DNA of 64,000 nt, taken from Poritiphilus sp965212595 (GTDB lineage: Bacteria > Bacteroidota > Bacteroidia > Flavobacteriales > Flavobacteriaceae). Numbering within the stretch: the first letter of the stretch is position 1; each line of letters opens with the position of its first letter. Position numbers and translations under genes: made by a program. The stretch is taken from contig CBDBVE010000007.1 of assembly GCA_965212595.1 (NCBI GenBank), forward strand, positions 558,001 through 622,000, given 5' to 3'. The notes below the pieces were generated by a model, which was not told the DNA's origin, ran no database searches, and was given only the letters and a program-made list of their open reading frames with translations. Below, piece by piece: positions 27,734 through 36,061 of this stretch.

Positions 27734-28135
27734 TTATTTCTTTAGAAGATCTCGGATCTCGGCCAATAGGTCCTCCTGACTTGGACCGGCCGGAGCTTCT
27801 GGTTCTGCTGGTTTCTTCGTTCTGTTATAGGCTTTTACCAGCATGAACATTACAAAACCAACAATTAAAAGGTTAACAATGGTGTTTACCCATGCCCCCC
27901 AGCGAATAGCGTTTTCTGCTACGTATCCTTCTTCTCCTTCAATACCAGCTGATTCTGTAAGTACATATTTCAAATTGGCGAAATCCATACCACCGGCAAA
28001 TTCACCAACAATAGGCATAATGATATCGGCCACAAAGCCATTGATGACTAAGCCAATAGCTCCAGCCATGATTACGGCTACCGCAAAATCGATCACGTTA
28101 CCCGTCATAATAAAATTCTTGAATTCTTTAAGCAT
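27734..28135 (-). CDS. mscL: Large-conductance mechanosensitive channel MscL
   Basis: 133 residues. The N-terminal helix and TM1 are canonical (MLKEFKNFIMTGNVIDFAVAV, then IGLVINGFVADIIMPIVG). A periplasmic loop, TM2 (WGAWVNTIVNLLIVGFVMFMLVKA) and a C-terminal helical bundle (SQEDLLAEIRDLLKK) follow. The channel opens under membrane tension to release solutes on hypo-osmotic shock. Length is typical. Confidence 0.96.
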   Translation of the reverse strand: MLKEFKNFIMTGNVIDFAVAVIMAGAIGLVINGFVADIIMPIVGEFAGGMDFANLKYVLTESAGIEGEEGYVAENAIRWGAWVNTIVNLLIVGFVMFMLVKAYNRTKKPAEPEAPAGPSQEDLLAEIRDLLKK

Positions 28136-28211
28136 AGTTTTGGTTTTAAATATTAATTATTAATTGATTTTACATTAAAGTTGATTGTGAGCAGAAGATC
28201 TTGTGCACTAT

Positions 28212-29138
28212 TTAGAAAGCATAACTTAGGCCCACAGTCCAGTAAGACTGTAACTCATTGTCTACTGTCTCAAAAGTTTCGGCAGTATTCCCTAATGTAT
28301 TTATTGAATAATTGAGGGCTTCCTGCTTATTGCTTCTTAGACCAAAGTCAAATCCGACGCCAATTCCTTTCCATAAGGTATATCCAAAGGAGTTTGTCCA
28401 TGTCCAGTTATTCAGATCTGAACTCTTATAGCTCTGAAACATGGATAAGTTGGTTTTGAAGTTAACGGCTCCAAGCTGTCTGGTATAATCTGCAACTATT
28501 TTAGCTCCCAAAGATGATTCAAATATGTCATCTTCACTGCTGAATACGAAGTTGTAATTCAGCGGATGAATTACTACTACGAGATCTTGAACTGGAGTCC
28601 AGGTGGCTCCTACACCTACGTCTAGATAGCCTGGGTCATTGAAATTACTCAATATTGTTGTCCGATACTCGGCAAGGCCAGAAATCGCAAACTTCTCGCT
28701 TAGTTTCCTGCCGTACAGGGAGCTAAGGTTAAAAACATCGGTCGCCTGCCTGAATCCATCTTCATCGTCTGGATCGTCTTTATCATCGAGCTTTACCCAA
28801 TTCAAATTGATATTGGCAGCATTTCTCCAGAAAAATTTCTCCTCGTTCTGATTAGCAAAAGCGTTTACCGTGAAACCAATATTTCCGGAAGCGTTATTCG
28901 GGATCCCCTGGGCAAACCAATTGTTAAAATCTGATATACTACCTCCAATTGTTCCAAAGGCGCCCAATTTCCAACCTGGAAGGGCATCTATCTGTGCCTG
29001 TAAGGCATCCACTCTACCTTGGATAGCGGCAATTGAGTCATTCTTAGCAGCCTGAGCGGATTTTAGCTCTTCCTCCGTTTGGCTAAATGAAAATGATGTG
29101 CAAAGTAAAAGACCTAGGAGTAGTACAAGCTGTTTCAT
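28212..29138 (-). CDS. DUF3078-type outer-membrane protein
   Basis: 308 residues from the ATG at 29138, which starts a clean signal peptide (MKQLVLLLGLLLCTSFSFSQ); the open frame extends 14 codons upstream without signal character. A short coiled segment follows (IQGRVDALQAQIDALPGW), then a beta-barrel with GTIGGSISDFNNWFAQG, FWRNAANINLNWVKL, YLDVGVGATWTPVQDLVVVI and a final aromatic strand YWTVGLSYAF. This is the layout of DUF3078 proteins of Bacteroidota. Function unknown. It is preceded by the shared GCGAACAAACACAA leader at 29156-29169. Confidence 0.82.
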   Translation of the reverse strand: MKQLVLLLGLLLCTSFSFSQTEEELKSAQAAKNDSIAAIQGRVDALQAQIDALPGWKLGAFGTIGGSISDFNNWFAQGIPNNASGNIGFTVNAFANQNEEKFFWRNAANINLNWVKLDDKDDPDDEDGFRQATDVFNLSSLYGRKLSEKFAISGLAEYRTTILSNFNDPGYLDVGVGATWTPVQDLVVVIHPLNYNFVFSSEDDIFESSLGAKIVADYTRQLGAVNFKTNLSMFQSYKSSDLNNWTWTNSFGYTLWKGIGVGFDFGLRSNKQEALNYSINTLGNTAETFETVDNELQSYWTVGLSYAF

Positions 29139-29185
29139 TAAATCTGATTTGTTTTTTGTGTTTGTTCGCATATTTCTCATTATGT

Positions 29186-29515
29186 CTAAGAATTATCTTC
29201 AATCATCGCATCAGGCGCATTGGTTTTTACAGATGCTATTCCGTTTTCCATACCTGATGTATTCGAATACATTTCACTTGTCCCTATGACTTGTCCATTG
29301 GTTGCCCTCAGGTTAAAATATGGGCTTCCATTCTTGGCTACATTTCGTTCAAACCTCTGGTTTTCGAGGCTATTTCTCTGTACTGAGTAAATCCCTTTTT
29401 TACAAGATGCTTTGGCCTTGTACGTTTCGCTAGTCAGGATTACTTGTCCGTTTGATGCTTTTAGGTCGAACTTAAATTGACCCGATTTCGTTTTTTTAAT
29501 TTCAAATTTTCCCAT
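29186..29515 (-). CDS. DUF1508 (YegP-like) tandem-domain protein
   Basis: 109 residues with two copies of the DUF1508 motif: FKFDLKASNGQVILTSETY and YFNLRATNGQVIGTSEMYS, each followed by a GI.SV strand (GIYSV, GIASV). It has no signal peptide. YegP-type proteins are small and of unknown function. It lies 47 bases upstream of the DUF3078 gene on the same strand and has a CAAACACAA element 13 bases before its start. Confidence 0.9.
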   Translation of the reverse strand: MGKFEIKKTKSGQFKFDLKASNGQVILTSETYKAKASCKKGIYSVQRNSLENQRFERNVAKNGSPYFNLRATNGQVIGTSEMYSNTSGMENGIASVKTNAPDAMIEDNS

Positions 29516-29630
29516 GATTATTTATTGATTGTGTTTGTACTATTCTTTATTTTTTAAGTATACTACTATGTTGGTGCTTTTTTAACTGTTCTATCTATTT
29601 TAGTGGTTTGCCATTTCTTTCGAGTTGTTT

Positions 29631-29666
29631 AAAGGGCATCTTAAGATTGCTCCCAAAATGCCCTTT
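29631..29666 (-). terminator. Possible hairpin terminator after the OmpA-like gene
   Basis: AAAGGGCAT and ATGCCCTTT form a 9-bp stem with a long loop, about 140 bases past the OmpA-like stop. The trailing T tract on the minus strand is short. The rest of 29516-29804 shows nothing else recognisable. Confidence 0.4.
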
Positions 29667-29804
29667 GGGGGAACAAACACAAACTTTGATGCCTTCCAAC
29701 CACACTTTTGGCATTGAGGTTTGTAGTTACTAGTGTTCCAAAAACTCACTTTCTACAACTGCAACAAAAAGTAAAGGTCTCAATCTGAGGAATTGCAATC
29801 CTCC

Positions 29805-30905
29805 TTAGTCTGTTATTAATCTAAATTCTGTTCTTCTGTTAGCCGCATGTTCTCTTTCGGTGCAGGTCACACCCTCTTTACATCTATTTTTCACCATAGT
29901 TTCACCATAGCCGTTGGCTACAAGCAAGCTAGAATTAACTCCCTTGCTTATAAGATAATCAGCAACCGCCTTCGCTCTTTTTTCAGATAAACTCTTGTTT
30001 GATGCCATACCACCTCTTACATCGGTATGCGAAGCAATTTCCAATCTCACACCAGGGTTTTGAGCAAGTACAGGCATCAACTTGGAATCAATTATCTGTT
30101 TGGCTGTGCTCGTCAATACTGCACTGCCAAGATTCCAATTTATTGGTAAGGCCTGATACTCCACCAGGGAACATTCTACTTCCTTCCATGTTGTAAGCCC
30201 GCCCTTTTCTTTTAATACCTCTTTAGTTAAGGTTTTGGTAACCGCAGGCATGGTTTCTTCCACCGTGTAGGCATCTTTATCCAATACCGTTCTGGTAATC
30301 TCCTTATATTGTGCAGGAACGATTTCTTCTACAACTTTGGCGGGCTCTAAAAGCACCGTTTTCGTATATGAGGCACTGCTAGGTGCTATAGGGGTTTTAG
30401 TAAATGACGCATCGGCAGCCAGATTTTGTGTCTCCACCGTGGTATATTCCGCAGGGTAACCCTGATAGCACCAAAAACGACAATCTTCCGGGTTTCCAGA
30501 AGCGCAATCGGGTGCATTACCACCCAATTCCCATTGGGCAAAAGCAGGTTTTACCTCTACTGTTTCTGACTCGCTTTTAAAGGAGGCAGGGACAATTTCT
30601 AAGGCATTTGCACCTTCTTTGGAAACATAAGTAACTTTTTCTGTTCCCCATTTTGCAGGTACCACCATTAGTTTCTTACTTTCTTCTTTTACCAGAACAC
30701 GTTCTGTAACGGTTTTATAAGTGACTGGGATTGTCTTTAATACCTTATAGGCAGGCTTTACTGTGACCCTAACGGTCTCATTGACGTAGACATCAGGCGT
30801 GGTACATCTTACATAGCATTTACCAGCTTCCGGATTGGTAGGCAGATCCTGTGCCGCTCCAACAAAAGCGGTTAAACCAGCCAAAAAAAATACTGCTCTT
30901 TTCAT
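29805..30905 (-). CDS. OmpA-family outer-membrane/peptidoglycan-associated protein
   Basis: 366 residues with a signal peptide (FFLAGLTAFVGAAQD). Residues about 20-240 contain a degenerate repeat with a PA-centred strand (VTVKPAYKVL, MVVPAKWGTEKV, IVPASFKSESETVEV, LEPAKVVEEIVPAQYKEI). The C-terminal ~120 residues are an OmpA peptidoglycan-binding domain (LEIASHTDVRGGMASNKSLSEKRAKAVADYLI, then ANGYGETM and ANRRTEFRL). It is expected to anchor the outer membrane to the cell wall. Confidence 0.88.
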   Translation of the reverse strand: MKRAVFFLAGLTAFVGAAQDLPTNPEAGKCYVRCTTPDVYVNETVRVTVKPAYKVLKTIPVTYKTVTERVLVKEESKKLMVVPAKWGTEKVTYVSKEGANALEIVPASFKSESETVEVKPAFAQWELGGNAPDCASGNPEDCRFWCYQGYPAEYTTVETQNLAADASFTKTPIAPSSASYTKTVLLEPAKVVEEIVPAQYKEITRTVLDKDAYTVEETMPAVTKTLTKEVLKEKGGLTTWKEVECSLVEYQALPINWNLGSAVLTSTAKQIIDSKLMPVLAQNPGVRLEIASHTDVRGGMASNKSLSEKRAKAVADYLISKGVNSSLLVANGYGETMVKNRCKEGVTCTEREHAANRRTEFRLITD

Positions 30906-30975
30906 AATTGTGTTTGCTTATTATTTATAGTTAATGTTCAGAATATATGTTTTGAATTCCTGCAGAAGAGCGCTG

Positions 30976-31010
30976 AGAAAAATGGACCCCGGAACCTCCG
31001 GGGCCCATAA
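30976..31010 (-). terminator. Strong GC-rich terminator upstream of the OmpA-like gene
   Basis: On the minus strand GGCCCCGGA, a GGT loop and TCCGGGGTC form a stem of about 9 bp followed by ATTTTTC. It would end transcription coming from the small ORFs at 31167-31474 before the OmpA-like gene. Confidence 0.65.
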
Positions 31011-31166
31011 AACCAACCAACCAATCAAAAATTCATCAATCCTTGAGCCGACCAGACCACAAAGGAAATCTTCTCCTCCACCACAACGATAGCAATCAGA
31101 CATTAAAACCGTTGATTCTAGATTGGTATGGTTTTCTACAAACTAAAGGTTAGCGTTTGTATAGCA

Positions 31167-31310
31167 TCATCTGATACTTTCTAATTGTTCATTTTCTTTA
31201 ATAATTTTCTGCTTGGCAATACGTTCATTGTCAGTGCTTAGCTTCGCTTCCAAGATCCAGCTTAACAAGCATAGTATTCCCAGAAAAAAAGAAATGATAA
31301 GTCGTTTCAC
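31167..31310 (-). CDS. Small membrane ORF (47 residues), GTG start
   Basis: The sequence starts VKRLIISFFLGILCLLSWI, a single membrane helix after a basic start, followed by a charged helical tail (KLSTDNERIAKQKIIKENEQ). It begins 8 bases after the stop of the next small ORF and has a similar leader (AAGCAAACAACATAAAA). Composition is plausible for a small membrane protein. No homologue is known to me, and the GTG start lowers certainty. Confidence 0.4.
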   Translation of the reverse strand: MKRLIISFFLGILCLLSWILEAKLSTDNERIAKQKIIKENEQLESIR

Positions 31311-31318
31311 TTGCAGTT

Positions 31319-31474
31319 TTATGTTGTTTGCTTGCCAATCTGTTTACTTTTCTTTCTACCACTGCCTTGTGGTTTCATCATCACCTGATGTGATGGGAAG
31401 AACAGCAAAAAGTAAAGTGATATCAATAATGAGCCAGAGCTGACCACAAAAAAAACCTTGATTAACAGGGGCAT
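31319..31474 (-). CDS. Small membrane ORF (51 residues)
   Basis: ATG at 31474; begins MPLLIKVFFVVSSGSLLISL with one long hydrophobic helix, then a basic tail (GSGRKKSKQIGKQ). It is preceded at 8 bases by GCGAACAAACACAA, the same leader found before the DUF3078 gene. This shared leader is the main reason to call it real. Function unknown. Confidence 0.5.
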   Translation of the reverse strand: MPLLIKVFFVVSSGSLLISLYFLLFFPSHQVMMKPQGSGRKKSKQIGKQTT

Positions 31475-31714
31475 GTTTAGTATTGTGTTTGTTCGCTAAT
31501 TCTATGGCTTTGCAACTAGATTTTTGTTCCTCAAAATCTCAAAACCATTTTAAAATTAGAAAGTAGATTGCAGAAGAAAGAAGGATAAAAAGCGAAGATT
31601 AAAAAGTCGATGAAATACATTAATTCATCGATAAAATACACAAAAATAAGTTTTTTCCTACTTTACTTATCTGTTATTAGGCTAATCTGGTCCTATTCTA
31701 AGTAAAAAAATGTC

Positions 31715-33241
31715 TTACTTTAAGAGCTTAAAAATTGTTTCTATTAAAAGCTCATCGGAATATGGCTTAATTAAAACCGAATTCATTCCAGCAGCCAAAT
31801 AAGCCTTTATATTATCTTCAAATCCGTAGGCAGTTAGACCAACTATCGGAATGTTTTTTACTTTTTTTAAAGGCAAATCTCGGATTAATCGGGTGACGTG
31901 ATCTCCAGACACATTTGGAAGATTAACATCCATCAAAATCAGATCGTATTCATGGTTAATTAATTCCTCCATTACCAGAGCCCCGTCATTGACCAAGTCT
32001 ACATAAAAGCTATTCGTTGTCATTAGGGTTTGAAAGAGCAAGGTTTGAACTTTAATATCATCTTCTACAATGAGCACCTTATGTTTACGAATTTCGCGCT
32101 TAGCTGACGGCTTTGGCTGCCATTTTGTACTTTTTTTGGGGGTAGGAGATAATGAGCGAATAGGGTATTTAAGAAGGAGGTCAAAATAGAACACAGAACC
32201 CTTTCCGACATTAGATCGCACAAAAATCTTGCTCTGCATTAGCTCAAGTAAGCCTTTGACCACTGCTAACCCCAAACCAGTTCCTTCCTGCGCCTTTGAA
32301 CCCTCAAGTCTGGTAAAGCTTTCAAAAATTCTACCGACACTTTCATCCGGAATACCTACACCCGTATCTGAAATGCTGAAACGTAAACTTACTTTATTGG
32401 CTCTCCTTTGATTTAAATGAACCTCGAGTGAAATACTTCCGCTAAGGGTGTACTTAATAGCATTATCCAAAAGATTGGTAAGTATCTGAAAAAGTCTCAA
32501 GCGATCTCCCTCAACTACTTCAGGGATTCTTTTATCTACGATGCACTCAAATTCCAAGTCTTTCTGCTTTGCCTTCGTGCTATAGGTAAACTTTAGTAAT
32601 TCTAGTAATTTAGAAAGATTGAATGTTTTACTTTCTATCCGTAAGCGTCCTGAAGCAATTGTACTAATACTTAGAACGTCTTCCAGCATCAGCTTTAAAT
32701 TTGAATTTGAGTCTTTGAGAAAATCAATCATTCGCCTTTGTTCCTCCGATAAATCGGTGTTGCCAAGGACGTTTGTGATCCCAATAATACCCGTCAATGG
32801 ATTTCTAAGTTCGTGACTGAAATTTTGTATAAAACTATTCTTAAACCGCTCACGTTCTTCTAACTCAGCATTCTTAAGAACTATGAGCTCCGAATTGATT
32901 ATTGATTCGTTTCTATCCTGCGCAATGGCCTGCGCTGTATTGTAGTGCTCCGTAAGATCAGTAATAATAATAAGACTGGCCAATTGCTTTTTCGCCAATT
33001 CAATATCAGCAATGAGTTCTTTACCATTAATTGAAAGATGAATACAATTAAAAGTATATTCCATTGCTGTAGTATCATAAAAGGAAAATATGCAATGAAA
33101 AAAGGGATGTATATTATAAATAGGTTCCCCCGGAATGATTTCGAACAATTTCTGATCTGAATCTAAGATGATGCCCTCACCGTCAACTAAAATAAACTGA
33201 GTACCCTTGTTTAAATATTCTTGTTTATATTTTTCAAGCAT
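31715..33241 (-). CDS. Hybrid histidine kinase with C-terminal receiver
   Basis: 508 residues, soluble. Residues 1-125 look like a PAS-type sensor (FILVDGEGIILDSDQKLFEI, IIIITDLTEHYN). Next comes a coiled linker and the HisKA domain with phospho-acceptor His in NFSHELRNPLTGIIG. The ATPase domain has an N-box (QILTNLLDNAIKYT), a G1 box (DTGVGIP) and GTGLGLAVVKGLLELM. The receiver at about 385-508 has VLIVEDD, phospho-acceptor Asp in LILMDVNLP and the Lys in VLIKPYS. It overlaps the GTPase gene by 8 bases, so kinase and GTPase are probably made together and may work in one pathway. Confidence 0.93.
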   Translation of the reverse strand: MLEKYKQEYLNKGTQFILVDGEGIILDSDQKLFEIIPGEPIYNIHPFFHCIFSFYDTTAMEYTFNCIHLSINGKELIADIELAKKQLASLIIITDLTEHYNTAQAIAQDRNESIINSELIVLKNAELEERERFKNSFIQNFSHELRNPLTGIIGITNVLGNTDLSEEQRRMIDFLKDSNSNLKLMLEDVLSISTIASGRLRIESKTFNLSKLLELLKFTYSTKAKQKDLEFECIVDKRIPEVVEGDRLRLFQILTNLLDNAIKYTLSGSISLEVHLNQRRANKVSLRFSISDTGVGIPDESVGRIFESFTRLEGSKAQEGTGLGLAVVKGLLELMQSKIFVRSNVGKGSVFYFDLLLKYPIRSLSPTPKKSTKWQPKPSAKREIRKHKVLIVEDDIKVQTLLFQTLMTTNSFYVDLVNDGALVMEELINHEYDLILMDVNLPNVSGDHVTRLIRDLPLKKVKNIPIVGLTAYGFEDNIKAYLAAGMNSVLIKPYSDELLIETIFKLLK

Positions 33242-33731
33242 CCGGATAAAGGAGGTTTACCAGTTGGAGAAATGCTTCATTAACTTGACTACCAGTTTTG
33301 GCGCTTGCAAGAAAGTCATATTGCAATTCAGCTTTTTTTAGCAGATTTAGAAGGTCTTCCTCAACAACAAGATCTAATTTATTGCCTATCACAAGGTTAG
33401 GAATCTTGGGCATTTTTTGTTTGGCTATGACGAGATCTTCCCTGATATTTTGAAATGTAGATGGCCTGCTTACGTCAAATACATAAACAAATCCATGAGT
33501 TCCTAAAAAGTAAGCATCTAGTACATTACTTAAGTCGTCTGTACCTTCAAGATCCCAAATGATGAGTGAAATGGTTTCTCCCGATGCAATTTCAATCTCT
33601 TTTTTGCTGATGTGTACACCAATTGTGACTTTATAAACATCCTTAAATTCGTCATGTACGAACCTCCGAATTAAAGAGGTTTTACCCACCCCAAAATGAC
33701 CGAGTAAAACGATTTTTTTAGATGTCTGCAT
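33234..33731 (-). CDS. Small Ras-like GTPase
   Basis: 165 residues, a complete small G protein. It has G1/P-loop GHFGVGKTS (residues about 12-20), a switch I Thr in VYKVTIGVH, G3 as WDLEGTDD (DxxG with Glu before Gly), G4 NKLD and G5 SAKTG. There is no C-terminal lipidation motif. It resembles the MglA/Rab-type prokaryotic GTPases. It overlaps both neighbours, the kinase by 8 bases and the unknown protein upstream by 14 bases, so it is tightly coupled within a four-gene operon. Confidence 0.92.
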   Translation of the reverse strand: MQTSKKIVLLGHFGVGKTSLIRRFVHDEFKDVYKVTIGVHISKKEIEIASGETISLIIWDLEGTDDLSNVLDAYFLGTHGFVYVFDVSRPSTFQNIREDLVIAKQKMPKIPNLVIGNKLDLVVEEDLLNLLKKAELQYDFLASAKTGSQVNEAFLQLVNLLYPDA

Positions 33732-34530
33732 CTTTGAAGGTCTTCAAAATTCTTCGCTCTATACTTCGTTTTGAGGGATTCCCCTTTTTCTTTAAGGACA
33801 TAAATTCTTCATAGAAGTTGAAAATCAAATCTTGAACTTTCGCCTTCGATTCTAAATCGTAGTTGCCAGATATTACAACGGCAACAAAATGGCTTATAAA
33901 ACTCTGAAGATGTATATTGTATAACTCGTACTCGATAAGCTCTAAATTCTGGTCTTTTTGATGATATGCATCTTCCACGAAAGACTTTATCGCAGTAAGC
34001 ATTCCAGAGATCAACTCTTCATCAATAGTTTTAGCCCTGCTAAAACTACCAACTAATAGTCCTGATTCTCTTTCAATCAATAATACCTGTTCAATTTGAG
34101 AAGAAGCCAATTCGCTAAGCACGATATCGCTTTCCTTTACACCGCCAAACCAGGATTTAAATTTTCGTTTCCATCCTTGAAATCGTAGCTGTTTGTTTAT
34201 TCGTTCGGATAACAACCTGATCTCTTGGGCAATATACTTTTTGATCATCTTCCCTAACAGCGGATAGAGGACATCGACTACTTCATTCTTATGATTTTTT
34301 ATTTCTTCCTTTAGGGCTGCAGTAATGGCCGGCCCTAAAGTGGTAGGGATATTCTGGGTAAACTCTTTTAATTGGTGTTCAACTATTGGATCTACCTTTT
34401 GCGCAAGCTTTTTCCTTTCATTTACAGTTCCTTCAAGAATTTCAATGCGCTTTGAAATCCTATCAATGAACTGCCTGTCATCAGTGAATAGGATCTCTTT
34501 AAGGATTTCCAACTTGTCCTGCTCGTTCAT
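33718..34530 (-). CDS. Unknown protein of the GTPase-kinase operon, possible roadblock-like C-terminal part
   Basis: 270 residues from the ATG at 34530 (a GTG lies directly before it). The N-terminal ~130 residues are helical (ILEGTVNERKKLAQKVDPIV, LSERINKQLRF). The C-terminal half has IEQVLLIERESGLLVGSFSR, then a helix (LISGMLTAIKSFVEDAY) and a strand pattern (LIEYELYNIHLQSFISHFVA). This alternation recalls roadblock/LC7 (MglB-like) domains that regulate small GTPases. That is an inference from fold pattern and from the 14-base overlap with the GTPase gene, not a recognised signature. Confidence 0.75.
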   Translation of the reverse strand: MNEQDKLEILKEILFTDDRQFIDRISKRIEILEGTVNERKKLAQKVDPIVEHQLKEFTQNIPTTLGPAITAALKEEIKNHKNEVVDVLYPLLGKMIKKYIAQEIRLLSERINKQLRFQGWKRKFKSWFGGVKESDIVLSELASSQIEQVLLIERESGLLVGSFSRAKTIDEELISGMLTAIKSFVEDAYHQKDQNLELIEYELYNIHLQSFISHFVAVVISGNYDLESKAKVQDLIFNFYEEFMSLKKKGNPSKRSIERRILKTFKDADI

Positions 34531-34551
34531 CACCAGTAGTGTTGAGGTGGC

Positions 34552-34911
34552 CTATTTGTTGCTGATCTTCTCCCCTAGTTCAACAAGAAGCTTGCCGAGC
34601 ATCTTTTTGTTTATCTTTTGATCGTCAAGATCCTGAAGCTTATTATCAAGATTTTCTTCCAGTTCTGTAACTCTGATATTAATGTCTGTAGATAGCCCAT
34701 CAACAGACTTATGTAGCTCATTACTAACTTCTTCAATTAGTTCTTCTAGCGCTTTCTTTTTATCTAGTATGTCCTTTTTTAACTGCTCGAACTCTTCATT
34801 ATAGGCCTGAATATTATCACCAAAGATCAAATTCTTAATGGCCTCTATTTTTTGTTCACTATCACCGAGGTTTTTGTTCAATTCAATTACTTGTTTTTCG
34901 CTTTTAGCCAT
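34552..34911 (-). CDS. Coiled-coil protein heading the GTPase operon
   Basis: 119 residues, almost entirely charged heptad-like helix (EFEQLKKDILDKKKALEELI, TELEENLDNKLQDLDDQKIN). No signal peptide or membrane segment. It probably oligomerises or scaffolds the pathway of the following three genes. It is first of the four, ending 21 bases before the next start. The ~290 bases upstream (34912-35205) contain no gene and should hold the promoter. Confidence 0.75.
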   Translation of the reverse strand: MAKSEKQVIELNKNLGDSEQKIEAIKNLIFGDNIQAYNEEFEQLKKDILDKKKALEELIEEVSNELHKSVDGLSTDINIRVTELEENLDNKLQDLDDQKINKKMLGKLLVELGEKISNK

Positions 34912-35205
34912 TGTTATTCAATTTTGATAAGTGTTGAGGGTTATACTTACTGGCGCCTTATTGGAGTTCCGCCTAGGATGCCTTAAAATGTTTAGATCAG
35001 GATACTCTATTGTAAAACTTAAAAATTTGTTAAAGATAACAAATTACCTGAGAAGTGCCTCATTTTTAACTGTTTCTGAGCTTCCTCTTAGACCTTATAC
35101 CTATCAATTTCCTGAAAGTACCGAACTCTTGTCACAGACGTCCCTACTGTCCAAGTGGTAAGTAAAAGGTATCTAAGTAAGATTTTAAAAGGCCAAGAAT
35201 TGTTT

Positions 35206-35841
35206 CTAATCTTCATCTTTTTCGTAGGTTTCAAAGAATTCCTTTCGGGCTATTCTATATACTTCTTCAAATCCTGGTGGAGAAACCAGATAATCTCCTT
35301 GCTTAGCTACCATTTTCTCTCCCCAGGGCGCCATAAAAACAAATTCGGATTGAAACCCTAGTTCTGTTAGCATAGCGGGCGTAAGTTCCAAGCCAATCAC
35401 TTTGCCAATTGGTTGATATTCGGAAAACTCTTCTTCCGCCTCACCAAGCAGGCGATATCGCTTATTGAATTTTTCACCGCCTATGATATACATTTCCTGG
35501 GCACCGGTCTGATTTTTTATCACATAATCCCCTTCATTGGCCGTATTGGAAGTTTCCACACCATCATTGGTTACCGTAATAATCTCTTCGCCCTCTGCTG
35601 CCTTTCGGGCATAAACTTTCTTGTACTTTCTGAATAAGGTACCCGATTTCTTAAAGTGGGGTAGCATATCTTTCAAAACGTCTTCCTGGGCTATAACAGC
35701 AGATTTTGCTATAGGCTCTGCTTTCTGCTTCTTATCCGCATCTTTGCAAGAAAACAGTATCAGAGGTGCTAAAACGCAAAACACTAAATATTTTGCCTCT
35801 ATTTTAAGATTACTACTTCTTATCAGGTTCATTATTTGCAT
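35206..35841 (-). CDS. PGDYG-domain lipoprotein
   Basis: 211 residues from the ATG at 35841, giving an N-terminus with hydrophobic stretch and lipobox (APLILFSC then KDADKK); the open frame runs 28 codons further up without support. The mature part has two related segments, NEGDYVIKNQTGAQEMYIIG and KQGDYLVSPPGFEEVYRIAR, matching the PGDYG family (named for that motif). Function of the family is unknown. It lies about 220 bases downstream of no obvious partner and is the last gene before the surface-lipoprotein locus. Confidence 0.75.
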   Translation of the reverse strand: MQIMNLIRSSNLKIEAKYLVFCVLAPLILFSCKDADKKQKAEPIAKSAVIAQEDVLKDMLPHFKKSGTLFRKYKKVYARKAAEGEEIITVTNDGVETSNTANEGDYVIKNQTGAQEMYIIGGEKFNKRYRLLGEAEEEFSEYQPIGKVIGLELTPAMLTELGFQSEFVFMAPWGEKMVAKQGDYLVSPPGFEEVYRIARKEFFETYEKDED

Positions 35842-36061
35842 AATTATGGTCTTTATCTTTCTTAGGTATATGATATTGATTATTCTACCCACAACATCCC
35901 TATAAGCTAGGATTAATAAGATCAACTAAAAGATAATCTATTCCAGAGAACATAAAAAGCAAAACTTGGTAATCTTCATTGATTATTGATACTGGACAGC
36001 AAAAGGCAAGCCTTTATATTGGTATCTGTCGGTAAGAATGTGTATTGTTCTTTGATGGATT

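Noticed and set aside
30921..31103. 60-residue minus-strand frame starting MSDCYRCGGGEDF
   Set aside because: The strong GC-rich terminator at 30976-31010 lies inside it and it has no shared leader; it is more likely untranslated sequence of the small-ORF transcript.
34912..35205. Possible small genes in the gap before the PGDYG gene
   Set aside because: Only short frames without signal, membrane or family features; treated as promoter and untranslated sequence.
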